DNA of 6,520 nt from Gammaproteobacteria bacterium (lineage in GTDB: Bacteria; Pseudomonadota; Gammaproteobacteria; DSM-19610): positions 1-6,520 of the forward strand of contig DRQL01000166.1 of assembly GCA_011371465.1 (NCBI GenBank). Direction: 5' to 3'. The stretch's first letter is position 1. Each line of letters starts with the position of its first letter. Under the pieces are notes generated by a model. The model searched no databases. It had not been told where the DNA came from and worked only from the letters and a program-made list of their open reading frames with translations. Both the position numbers and the translations under genes were made by a program. Shown here piece after piece: positions 1 to 5,560 of this stretch.

Positions 1-575
1 CGGTGTTGCAGAACGTGTTCGTGGTGCCCGGCAAGGCCTCCTACCGCCACCAGGTACGGCGCTGGGACAACCTGCCCCTGATCGCGCTGGGCCTGGCCTC
101 CCAGGGCTATGCGCCGGCCACACCGTACCAGAATGTCGGTGCGATCAAACCCTACTACCAGCGGCTCGATGACGGCCGGCTGCCGATTGCAACCATCGAC
201 ATCCTGACGCCGGAACTGGAACTGATCCGGGAAGTAGCCAGCAGGCTGCGCTTTACCCAGGTGGAAATCGGCGCCATTCAGTGCAAGTACGGCGTGGACC
301 TGGATTATGTATTCGGCGACCTGATCGCTGCGCTGGTGAAAATCGGTTACCTGCAACGCGAGGGCGACACCCTGTCCCTGACCGGCAAGGCGGCCTATTA
401 CAACAACATCATTCCGATGCTGTTTGCACCGGACGCATTCAAGGAGCAGCTGATGGCGCTGCCGGAGGAATACCTGTCGGAGTACCCGGTACCTTATGTG
501 ATGACCCAGGCCGGCTGTACCCAGAGTGCGGCGATCCGGGTGCAGCCACCGCAGGCGGAAACCCCGTTGCCCTGA
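1..575 (+). CDS. Radical-SAM coproporphyrinogen III oxidase-family protein, C-terminal part (5' truncated)
   Basis: The reading frame is open at the window edge and ends at TGA 573-575, so only about 190 C-terminal residues are seen. The GTG at position 3 is simply the first complete codon, not a credible start. The visible part resembles the end of HemN/HutW-like radical-SAM proteins. A GLASQGY-like stretch (about residues 31-37) is followed by a Y-x5-DDGRLPIA segment and then a winged-helix-like region of the HemN_C type (about 65-135), containing YGVDLDYVFGDLIAALVKIGYL and an LSLTGKAAYYNNI segment, then MLFAPDAF. The CxxxCxxC cluster site would lie upstream and cannot be checked. Such enzymes perform S-adenosylmethionine radical chemistry on porphyrins or haem. 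The substrate here is unknown. In many gammaproteobacteria dacA occupies this place before ybeD. The family call is from remembered motif resemblance and is moderately sure; the specific function is not. Confidence 0.6.
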   Translation, partial: VLQNVFVVPGKASYRHQVRRWDNLPLIALGLASQGYAPATPYQNVGAIKPYYQRLDDGRLPIATIDILTPELELIREVASRLRFTQVEIGAIQCKYGVDLDYVFGDLIAALVKIGYLQREGDTLSLTGKAAYYNNIIPMLFAPDAFKEQLMALPEEYLSEYPVPYVMTQAGCTQSAAIRVQPPQAETPLP

Positions 576-603
576 GCGGCGGTATTCCCCGGCCCGTCGT
601 GAG

Positions 604-626
604 GGGTAATCCGGGAGGAATTACCC
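604..626. promoter_or_regulatory. Perfect 7-bp inverted repeat between the radical-SAM gene and ybeD
   Basis: GGGTAAT at 604-610 is exactly complementary to ATTACCC at 620-626, with a 9-nt spacer. No T-tract follows, so a classical intrinsic terminator is not supported. The arms lie directly upstream of a TATTAT box (627-632), covering the spacer and -35 positions of a possible ybeD promoter, where an operator would be expected. The spacer contains GGGAGGA (613-619), which resembles a Shine-Dalgarno sequence but lies 19 nt from the ybeD ATG, too far for normal use unless RNA folding shortens the distance. The repeat is seen directly; its role is inferred. Confidence 0.35.
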
Positions 627-632
627 TATTAT
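627..632 (+). promoter_or_regulatory. Possible -10 element of a ybeD-lipB promoter
   Basis: TATTAT matches TATAAT at five of six positions and ends 6 nt before the ybeD ATG at 639, so a start site at the usual distance would fall on or next to the ATG and give a leaderless transcript. There is no recognisable TTGACA-like -35 at 16-18 nt (the 17-nt position reads GGGTAA, part of the inverted repeat) and no TGn extension. An activator would probably be needed, or this is chance. Confidence 0.22.
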
Positions 633-638
633 AGGTGT

Positions 639-905
639 ATGAAAGAGCGCGACACGCTGCTGGAGTTTCCCTGTGATTTTCCTGTCAAGGTGATGGGGCG
701 CAGCGAATCCGGGTTCGAGGCGAAGGCGCTGGCCATTGTGCGCAGCCACCTGCCGGATTTTGATGCGGGCGACATGCGCAGCGCGGTCAGCGGTAAAGGC
801 AACTATATCTCCGTTACCTTTGACCTGCGCGTCACCAGTCAGGCGCAGCTGGACGGCGTCTACCGGGCACTGACGGCCTGTGAAGAATTCCTGATGGTGC
901 TGTGA
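639..905 (+). CDS. ybeD: YbeD family protein (DUF493/UPF0250)
   Basis: An 88-residue protein that aligns by eye with E. coli YbeD along its whole length (87 residues there). Shared marks are LLEFP near the N-terminus (8-12), KVMG (17-20), KGNY (53-56) and a hydrophobic MVL end. YbeD has an ACT-like ferredoxin fold in E. coli and no established biochemical role; its gene is regularly found next to lipB, so a link to lipoate metabolism or its control is a context inference. ATG 639 is the only plausible start, because the upstream in-frame codons back to about 612 include no ATG, GTG or TTG. There is no proper Shine-Dalgarno sequence, only AGG 3 nt before the ATG. The stop TGA (903-905) lies 2 nt from the lipB ATG, so the two genes are very probably cotranscribed. 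Confidence 0.93.
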   Translation: MKERDTLLEFPCDFPVKVMGRSESGFEAKALAIVRSHLPDFDAGDMRSAVSGKGNYISVTFDLRVTSQAQLDGVYRALTACEEFLMVL

Positions 906-907
906 CC

Positions 908-1570
908 ATGGAGGCAAATCACACCGCCCCGCGTTCCCGCACGCTCCGGGTTCGATGTCTCGGTGTTTCCGAGTATCGGCCGGTGTGGGAAGCGATGCAG
1001 GCATTCACCCGGCAGCGTAACGGTGATACCGGGGACGAACTCTGGCTGCTGGAGCATCCGCCGGTGTTTACCCAGGGCATGAACGGCAAGCCGGAGCACC
1101 TGCTGGCGCCGGGAGATATCCCCGTGGTTGAGGTCGACCGGGGTGGCCAGGTGACCTACCATGGTCCCGGGCAGTTGCTGGCGTACACGCTGCTGGACCT
1201 GGCCCGGCTGGGGATCGGTATCCGGCGGCTGGTGGAGGCACTGGAGCAGTCGGTGGTCGAGTGGCTGGCTGCGCAGGGCGTCACCGCGCAGGCGCGGCGC
1301 GATGCCCCGGGTGTGTATGTGGATGGCGCCAAGATTGCGGCCCTGGGGCTGCGCGTCCGGCGTGGTTGCAGTTATCACGGCCTGGCCCTGAACGTGGACC
1401 TGGACCTGGAGCCGTTTTCGCGCATAAACCCCTGCGGTTATCAGGATATGCCGGTTACCCGGCTGGCCGACCTGGGGATTTCGCTGTCGGTGGCGGAAGT
1501 CGGCGAAAGCTGGGCGCCGTATCTCGCCGCGCAGTTGCGATACACTACGGGGTCTGAGCGGTCCAGCTGA
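908..1570 (+). CDS. lipB: Octanoyl-[acyl carrier protein]:protein N-octanoyltransferase
   Basis: LipB transfers the octanoyl chain from octanoyl-ACP to the lipoyl-domain lysine of 2-oxoacid dehydrogenases and the glycine cleavage H protein, the first step of cytoplasmic lipoate synthesis. From ATG 908 the product has 220 residues (213 in E. coli). Diagnostic segments are EHPPVFTQG (49-57), RGGQVTYHGPGQ (78-89), the catalytic lysine in DGAKIAALGLR (Lys142, codon 1331-1333), GCSYHGLALNV (153-163) and the acyl-accepting cysteine in RINPCGY (Cys176, codon 1433-1435). Lys and Cys form the known dyad, so the enzyme looks active. GTG 902 is an alternative start: it overlaps the ybeD stop as GTGA and adds two residues. 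Neither start has a clear Shine-Dalgarno sequence, so translation probably depends on coupling to ybeD. The last 20 or so residues are less conserved, as is usual. Confidence 0.97.
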   Translation: MEANHTAPRSRTLRVRCLGVSEYRPVWEAMQAFTRQRNGDTGDELWLLEHPPVFTQGMNGKPEHLLAPGDIPVVEVDRGGQVTYHGPGQLLAYTLLDLARLGIGIRRLVEALEQSVVEWLAAQGVTAQARRDAPGVYVDGAKIAALGLRVRRGCSYHGLALNVDLDLEPFSRINPCGYQDMPVTRLADLGISLSVAEVGESWAPYLAAQLRYTTGSERSS

Positions 1571-1586
1571 TTCCTTCCCCGTTAAC

Positions 1587-1610
1587 CCGGCGCAGGCAGG
1601 AGTCCGCCGG
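1587..1610 (+). terminator. Weak terminator-like hairpin after lipB
   Basis: CCGGCG (1587-1592) pairs with CGCCGG (1605-1610) around a 12-nt loop, starting 16 nt after the lipB stop, and only TTTG follows. The stem is GC-rich, but the U-tract is too short for an efficient intrinsic terminator. It may cause partial termination or pausing between lipB and lipA, which are separated here by 105 nt. Confidence 0.22.
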
Positions 1611-1624
1611 TTTGTAGATGGCAG

Positions 1625-1638
1625 GGCTCGTTCGAGCC
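1625..1638 (+). other. Small stem-loop in the lipA leader
   Basis: GGCTC (1625-1629) and GAGCC (1634-1638) can form a 5-bp stem with the tetraloop GTTC. It lies 38 nt before the lipA ATG in the 105-nt lipB-lipA gap. No known riboswitch or operator is recognised here, and no clear promoter was found in the gap. Its role is unknown and chance is possible. Confidence 0.2.
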
Positions 1639-1675
1639 GTACATTCACCAGGGTAACGACGGGCTGTACACCGAA

Positions 1676-2620
1676 ATGTCAGAGAACAACGAAAAACATC
1701 AGCGCGGCGCGGCCAAGACCGCACGTATCCCGGTCAAGATCGAACCCACCGGCAAGCCGTTGCGCAAGCCCGCCTGGATCCGCGCCCGATCGACGGCTGG
1801 CCCGGAAATCCAGCGATTGAAGAAGGTGCTGCGCGAAAACAGTCTGCATACCGTGTGTGAGGAAGCGTCCTGTCCCAACCTGGGGGAGTGTTTCGCGCAC
1901 GGTACAGCAACCTTTATGATTATGGGCGATATCTGCACGCGGCGCTGCCCGTTCTGCGATGTAGCGCATGGCCGGCCTGACCCGCTGGACAGCGACGAGC
2001 CTGCCAATCTGGCGCACACCATTAAGGCGATGGGTTTGCGCTACGTGGTGGTGACCTCGGTAGACCGGGATGACCTGCGCGATGGCGGGGCGGGACACTT
2101 TGCCGCCTGCATAGAAGCGGTCCGTGAGTTCAATCCGCACACGCGGATTGAAATACTGGTGCCGGATTTCCGCGGCCGCATGGATCGTGCCCTGGAACTT
2201 CTGCAGCGAGCCCCGCCGGATGTATTCAACCACAACCTGGAAACCGTACCCCGCCTGTACCGCAAGGCGCGCCCCGGTTCGGACTACCAGTGGTCACTGG
2301 ACCTGCTGCAGAAGTTCGGGCAAATGTACCCGGAACTGCCGACCAAGTCCGGCCTGATGCTGGGCCTGGGTGAAACCCTGCAGGAGGTCGAACAGGTCAT
2401 GCAGGATTTGCGTGCGCACGACGTGGATATGCTGACCCTCGGGCAGTACCTGCAGCCGAGTCAACATCATCTGCCGGTGGACCGCTTTGTCCACCCGGAT
2501 GAATTCGATTCCCTGCGTGAAATCGGCGAGGCACTGGGTTTCAGCCAGGTGGCCAGCGGGCCGATGGTGCGCTCCTCCTACCACGCGGACCAGCAGGCTG
2601 CCGGTCTGCTCCAGGACTGA
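1676..2620 (+). CDS. lipA: Lipoyl synthase (radical SAM)
   Basis: LipA inserts sulfur at C6 and C8 of the protein-bound octanoyl chain supplied by LipB, using two [4Fe-4S] clusters and S-adenosylmethionine. The 314-residue product is close to the 321 of E. coli. The auxiliary cluster motif CEEASCPNLGEC gives Cys61, Cys66 and Cys72, and the radical-SAM motif CTRRCPFC gives Cys87, Cys91 and Cys94. Other family marks are RYVVVTSVDRDDLRDGG (122-138), DVFNHNLETV (182-191), TKSGLMLGLGE (223-233), TLGQYLQPS (254-262) and the C-terminal RSSY (299-302), whose serine ligates the auxiliary cluster. Everything needed for catalysis is present. ATG 1676 gives the expected N-terminal length, but no Shine-Dalgarno sequence is visible before it. 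The 105-nt gap to lipB may hold its own control. Confidence 0.98.
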   Translation: MSENNEKHQRGAAKTARIPVKIEPTGKPLRKPAWIRARSTAGPEIQRLKKVLRENSLHTVCEEASCPNLGECFAHGTATFMIMGDICTRRCPFCDVAHGRPDPLDSDEPANLAHTIKAMGLRYVVVTSVDRDDLRDGGAGHFAACIEAVREFNPHTRIEILVPDFRGRMDRALELLQRAPPDVFNHNLETVPRLYRKARPGSDYQWSLDLLQKFGQMYPELPTKSGLMLGLGETLQEVEQVMQDLRAHDVDMLTLGQYLQPSQHHLPVDRFVHPDEFDSLREIGEALGFSQVASGPMVRSSYHADQQAAGLLQD

Positions 2621-2627
2621 CCGGCAG
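2598..2627 (+). terminator. Strong 9-bp hairpin across the lipA stop codon (no U-tract)
   Basis: CTGCCGGTC (2598-2606) is perfectly complementary to GACCGGCAG (2619-2627), with a 12-nt loop. The right arm starts inside the lipA TGA (2618-2620). The stem is GC-rich and uninterrupted, but GCCTGG follows instead of a U-tract, so it is not a textbook intrinsic terminator. It could protect the lipA 3' end from exonucleases or reduce read-through into the glycosyltransferase-like gene starting 18 nt later. The repeat is seen directly; the function is inferred. Confidence 0.35.
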
Positions 2628-2644
2628 GCCTGGTCCCGGATCAC

Positions 2645-3745
2645 ATGCATCTGCTGGTTGCGATTACCTCGCACGGGTTCGGTCACGCTGCGCAGGTAGC
2701 GCCGGTGCTCAATGCCTTGCGCAAGCGTTTGCCCGCGTTACGCGTGACCTTGCTGAGTGACCTGCCGGCGTCGTTGCTGCAGGAGCGCATCCAGGGAGAT
2801 TTCCGGCAGATCGGGCATGCGCCCGATTTCGGACTGATCATGCACTCTGCGCTGGCGATCGACCTGGAGGCCAGCGCCGCCGCGTATGCGAAGCTGCATG
2901 CCCGCTGGCAGCAAGCGGTGGACGAGGAGGCCGGTCGGCTGGCTGAGCTGGCACCCGACCTGGTACTGGCCGACGTGCCCTACCTGACACTGGCCGCCGC
3001 CGGAAAGGCAGGCATTCCGGCCGTGGCGCTGTGTTCTCTCAACTGGGCGGACATTTATCGCCATTATTTCGGGGAACGCCCGGAAGCGCCGCGGATACTG
3101 GCCGACATGGAATCGGCGTACCGCAGTGCGCGCGCCTTCCTGTGCCCGGAGCCGTCGATGCCGATGTCGTTTCTCGACAACCGGGTATCGGTCGGCCCCA
3201 TTGCCGTGCAGGGACGTGCACGTCGTGATGAACTGGTCCGGCAGCTGAACGTGCATACGGATTGCAGGCTGGTGCTGGTTGCGCCGGGTGGTGTCGCGAC
3301 TCGTTTCGATATGGAAGCGTGGCCGCAGGATCCGGGTATCCACTGGCTGGTCAGCGCCTCCTGGCAGGTGCGGCACCCTGGCGCAAGTTCGTTTGAAGCT
3401 ACCGGCTTCGATTTTCCCGACCTGGTCCGTTCCTGTGATGCGGTGCTGGGCAAGTGCGGTTACGGTACGGTGACGGAATGTGTTCTGAACGGTACCCCGC
3501 TGTTGTATATCCCGCGCCCGGACTGGCCCGAGGAGCAGTCACTGCGGACCTGGCTGGATGCGCACGGCGCGGCCATAGCAGTGGCGCCAGGGCTGCTGGA
3601 AAGCGGTGAGTTAAAGGCGCTGGTCGCCCGGGCGGGTGCAGCGACGGTGCGATCGCCGGCGGCCACCGGTATCGATCAGGTGGCCGCGTACCTGGGTGTT
3701 CTGTTGCCCGGCGGGGTTTCCCGCGAACGGGGATATGGCCGATAA
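2645..3745 (+). CDS. GT-B glycosyltransferase-like protein, resembling the N-terminal domain of L-arabinokinase
   Basis: The product is 366 residues long, with no signal peptide or membrane segment. It starts with a Rossmann-type strand and glycine-rich loop, AITSHGFGHAAQVAPVL (6-22), the donor-side opening seen in MurG/GT28-like proteins. In the C-terminal half, DAVLGKCGYGTVTECVLNGT (265-284) followed by PLLYIPRPDWPEEQSL (285-300) corresponds to the nucleotide-sugar-binding region of GT-B enzymes. The GKxGYGT-(T/V)-x-E form and the SHGFGHAAQ opening recall, from memory, the N-terminal domain of plant L-arabinokinase (ARA1), but the GHMP kinase half is absent and the protein ends soon after residue 350. 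It is probably a cytoplasmic glycosyltransferase or a sugar-nucleotide-binding protein; donor and acceptor cannot be read from the sequence. ATG 2645 follows lipA by 24 nt with only a weak CGGA (2637-2640) as ribosome site. Its 3' end overlaps the next gene. Confidence 0.75.
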   Translation: MHLLVAITSHGFGHAAQVAPVLNALRKRLPALRVTLLSDLPASLLQERIQGDFRQIGHAPDFGLIMHSALAIDLEASAAAYAKLHARWQQAVDEEAGRLAELAPDLVLADVPYLTLAAAGKAGIPAVALCSLNWADIYRHYFGERPEAPRILADMESAYRSARAFLCPEPSMPMSFLDNRVSVGPIAVQGRARRDELVRQLNVHTDCRLVLVAPGGVATRFDMEAWPQDPGIHWLVSASWQVRHPGASSFEATGFDFPDLVRSCDAVLGKCGYGTVTECVLNGTPLLYIPRPDWPEEQSLRTWLDAHGAAIAVAPGLLESGELKALVARAGAATVRSPAATGIDQVAAYLGVLLPGGVSRERGYGR

Positions 3746-4160
3746 TCCGCCTATGAGCGACCTGTCCGACAGCCGGGAGTGCCCGGTGCTGACCATACTG
3801 GTCGACCAGCAGCCGCAGCTGGAGTTTGATCGCACCCGGGGCCTGTCTGACCATCAACTCGCCGGCCTGGAACGCATGGATGCGCAGATGGACGCCGGTA
3901 TCCAGGCCGGTGATCGATGGCTGGAACAGCCTGATCGCCTGCAGCGTGCACAGTTTGTGGCGGTTCAGCTGGTCGCAGCGCTGCAGCAGGGTGACGATGC
4001 GCTGGCGGCGGCGTCCTGCGCTTACCTGGCCACGCGGTTGCCGGATCTCCAGCAGGTGAAGGCGGTACGGGTAGACGGTGGTTTTTCGCTGGAACTGGTG
4101 TTCGATGAGCCTTATGTTCCGGAAACGGTAGTCGAGTTCACGACGCGACCGGTGTCCTGA
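3735..4160 (+). CDS. Conserved-looking protein of unknown function, linked to ycgL
   Basis: About 141 residues from ATG 3735, or 135 from ATG 3753. I do not recognise a named family. The protein is acidic and soluble, with no signal peptide, membrane segment or cysteine cluster. Its start resembles a small beta strand (LTILVDQQPQLEFDR), followed by a long helical middle rich in Gln, Asp and Ala with LERMDAQMDAGI and a second helix RAQFVAVQLVAAL, then CAYLATRLPDLQQVKAV and a beta-like end GGFSLELVFDEPY. Regular spacing of hydrophobic residues and codon use like the neighbours argue for a real gene. The start is uncertain: GGGGA (3729-3733) lies only 1 nt before ATG 3735 but 19 nt before ATG 3753. 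ATG 3735 overlaps the preceding gene by 11 nt, and the stop shares one base with the ycgL start, so translational coupling on both sides is likely. Confidence 0.72.
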   Translation: MADNPPMSDLSDSRECPVLTILVDQQPQLEFDRTRGLSDHQLAGLERMDAQMDAGIQAGDRWLEQPDRLQRAQFVAVQLVAALQQGDDALAAASCAYLATRLPDLQQVKAVRVDGGFSLELVFDEPYVPETVVEFTTRPVS

Positions 4161-4414
4161 TGCACTGTGTTGTGTACAAAAGCCTGCGGCAGTTCGACTA
4201 CTACCTGTTTGTGAAAAAGGAGGAGGGCTTCAGCCGCCTGCCGGACGGGTTGAAGCAGATACTCGGCGTGCTCGAAAAAGTGATCGAGCTGGAGCTGGAT
4301 GAACAGCGCAGCCTGGCGCAGGCGGATGTGCGCGAAGTGATGCAGCTGATCGAGGAAAGGGGTTACTTCCTGCAGATGCCACCGCGGGCTGAATCCGTAT
4401 CGCCGGTAGCGTAG
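4160..4414 (+). CDS. ycgL: YcgL domain-containing protein (DUF709)
   Basis: An 84-residue cytoplasmic protein matching E. coli YcgL in order and motifs. The N-terminal strand MHCVVYKSLRQFDYYLFV corresponds to the E. coli FCVIYRS...YLYV segment, FSRLP (24-28) matches FSRVP, L-x-QADVREV (52-59) matches NADIEKV, and RGYFLQMPP (71-79) matches QGYYLQLPP. The family is a small conserved alpha/beta domain in gammaproteobacteria with no firmly established biochemical role. The start is set by the TGATG junction: ATG 4160-4162 shares its A with the preceding stop and has no ribosome site of its own, so translation probably depends on the gene before it. The last 52 nt also code, on the other strand, for the end of the next gene, which leaves no intergenic terminator between the two. 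Confidence 0.9.
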   Translation: MHCVVYKSLRQFDYYLFVKKEEGFSRLPDGLKQILGVLEKVIELELDEQRSLAQADVREVMQLIEERGYFLQMPPRAESVSPVA

Positions 4415-4656
4415 TCAACGGCAAAACGCAGGGCGCGATACAGCGTAAAGGGGTCCGGCAGCCGCTCGGTGTCAAGATTCCTGCGCACCGAACTGACCGC
4501 CATTTCCAGCGTCACGATGGGAATATCGCGGATAATCAGACCGCGCATACGCTCCCATAAACACTGGTCGGGTTGTCTCAGCAGCTGTTCCAGCAGCCTT
4601 TTGCGGCTCTTCGACAGCGCTCCGTACGGGCCGCGGCATTGGTCGATAATATACAT
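4363..4656 (-). CDS. Small protein of unknown function, convergent with and overlapping ycgL
   Basis: A 97-residue protein on the minus strand that I cannot assign to a family. It is basic at its N-terminal side (SKSRKRLLEQLL, 15-26), then has LWERMRGLIIRDIPIVTLEM (33-52), and an Arg-rich part with RLPDPFTLYRALRFAVDYA (65-83). No signal peptide or membrane segment is evident. A well-placed AGGAG precedes the ATG by 3 nt, the best ribosome site in the window, and the pattern of hydrophobic residues looks like a folded helical protein. The forward reading of the same DNA is Ser/Arg-rich and shadow-like. The last 14 or so residues lie within the 52-nt tail overlap with ycgL. The gene follows mlaC on the same strand after 84 nt that include an AT-rich patch (about 4694-4712), so it may be read from mlaC or from its own promoter. 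Confidence 0.62.
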   Translation of the reverse strand: MYIIDQCRGPYGALSKSRKRLLEQLLRQPDQCLWERMRGLIIRDIPIVTLEMAVSSVRRNLDTERLPDPFTLYRALRFAVDYATGDTDSARGGICRK

Positions 4657-4740
4657 GGTCTCCTGTCCTTCCCGTTTTGCAGGGTCTGTGACAGAAATAA
4701 TGCATAAATCAGGCCAGTAATGGGCCGGGTTGGGGAAGGG

Positions 4741-5508
4741 CTACCGGGCAACAGCGGGTTTGATGATGTTGATATTGGTATTCGCGACCGGTTCGTCGGG
4801 AGCGATGGTTTCGGGAAGTTCGACTTCGCCCTTGCGGTTGCGTTCGGCAAGCTCCGCGATGAGACCGTCTATGCCTACCTTGCGGATTCTTTCGCCCATG
4901 CTGGAGCGGTAGGTCATGGCAAGGCTGATGCCTTCAATGCGGATATCGTAGATTTTCCACTCGCCCTTGTAATACAGCTGGTACTGGACATCGGCGGTTT
5001 GCCCGCCTTCCAGCGGGATGGTGGCGCGTACCGAGGTTTTCCGGTCGCCGGGCTTGTAGCGGGAAGGGAGATATTTGGTGCCTTTCTGTTGCGCCACGAT
5101 CTGGTCCACGTACGAGACCATCGCCGTGACGTAGGAGCGTGTCAGCAGCTCTTCGATTTCCTTGATCAGCTGCTGACGCTGCGATTCGCTGGCGTCACGC
5201 CAGTATTTGCCAATGATCAGGCGGGCGATGCGGGGAAAGTCGATGTGTGGTGCCATCAGTTCGTCGCTGATCCGGTAGGCGATGCCCGGATCCTTGCGAA
5301 TCTGTTCGGCCTGGTCTCCGAGCTGCTTGACCAGCTCGTCGAGCCGTTTGACTACCAGTGGCTGCGGGTCGGCGAATACGGTCGGGTCGTCCAGCGATGG
5401 CTCGTGGCCGGATGCCAGGGTGGCCTGTGCGAGTGAGGACAGGAGGACCAGCAGCAGGCTCAGCAGAGCCTTCCACGTACTTTGGAGGTTGACGACGGCG
5501 CGATTCAT
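4741..5508 (-). CDS. mlaC: MlaC/Ttg2D-type periplasmic phospholipid-binding protein (ABC transporter auxiliary component)
   Basis: A 255-residue member of the Tol_Tol_Ttg2 family, whose E. coli member MlaC (211 residues) shuttles phospholipid across the periplasm between the outer-membrane MlaA complex and the inner-membrane MlaFEDB transporter. The N-terminus is a signal peptide: Lys13 precedes a hydrophobic core (14-24), and AQA at 27-29 is a fitting signal peptidase I site. The family body includes DPGIAYRISDELMAPHIDF (73-91), LIIGKYWRDAS (97-107), a helix with LTRSYVTAM (122-130), the strands VRATIPLEGG (160-169) and VQYQLYYKGEWKIYDIRIEG (174-193), and KVGIDGLIAEL (210-220). It is longer than E. 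coli MlaC because of an acidic insert after the signal peptide and a tail of about 35 residues. The ATG has no Shine-Dalgarno sequence, but TACAAT lies 6 nt upstream. It follows xthA by 52 nt. No mlaFEDB gene is adjacent, so it may be a paralogue with another partner. Confidence 0.9.
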   Translation of the reverse strand: MNRAVVNLQSTWKALLSLLLVLLSSLAQATLASGHEPSLDDPTVFADPQPLVVKRLDELVKQLGDQAEQIRKDPGIAYRISDELMAPHIDFPRIARLIIGKYWRDASESQRQQLIKEIEELLTRSYVTAMVSYVDQIVAQQKGTKYLPSRYKPGDRKTSVRATIPLEGGQTADVQYQLYYKGEWKIYDIRIEGISLAMTYRSSMGERIRKVGIDGLIAELAERNRKGEVELPETIAPDEPVANTNINIIKPAVAR

Positions 5509-5514
5509 GCGGCG

Positions 5515-5520
5515 ATTGTA
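5515..5520 (-). promoter_or_regulatory. Possible -10 element directly before mlaC
   Basis: On the minus strand TACAAT matches TATAAT at five of six positions and ends 6 nt before the mlaC ATG (5508), in a region without a Shine-Dalgarno sequence. The 17-nt position upstream reads TTATTC, a poor -35. If used, transcription would start at or near the ATG, giving a leaderless mlaC message independent of xthA. Confidence 0.25.
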
Positions 5521-5560
5521 CCGTCAGCGGTCGGCAGGAATAAAGTGCCGGCGGCAAATC

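Noticed and set aside
1612..1645. TTGTAG and TACATT as a possible lipA promoter.
   Set aside because: The boxes are 22 nt apart and TACATT matches the -10 consensus at only four of six positions.
1620..1645. TTCGAGCC resembling a tRNA T-arm.
   Set aside because: There is no acceptor stem, anticodon arm or D-arm around it; the stem-loop is only 14 nt.
860..1648. 262-codon minus-strand open frame across lipB.
   Set aside because: It is opposite lipB, which has all catalytic residues; the product is rich in Arg, Gln and Pro and looks like a shadow.
5141..5177. Perfect 10-bp inverted repeat GTCAGCAGCT / AGCTGCTGAC with a 17-nt spacer inside mlaC.
   Set aside because: It falls within well-conserved coding sequence and arises from Gln-Gln-Leu and Glu-Leu-Leu-Thr codons. 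Nothing suggests a site independent of the protein sequence.
4720..5436. 238-codon plus-strand frame opposite mlaC.
   Set aside because: It is a mirror of mlaC, with FAG/VGD-type low-complexity composition and no ribosome site. MlaC itself has a signal peptide and family motifs.
5540..5560. Small TGCC/GGCA hairpin after xthA on the minus strand, followed by CTTTATT.
   Set aside because: The stem is only 4 bp with a 3-nt loop and the following T-rich run is interrupted; it is too weak to call a terminator.
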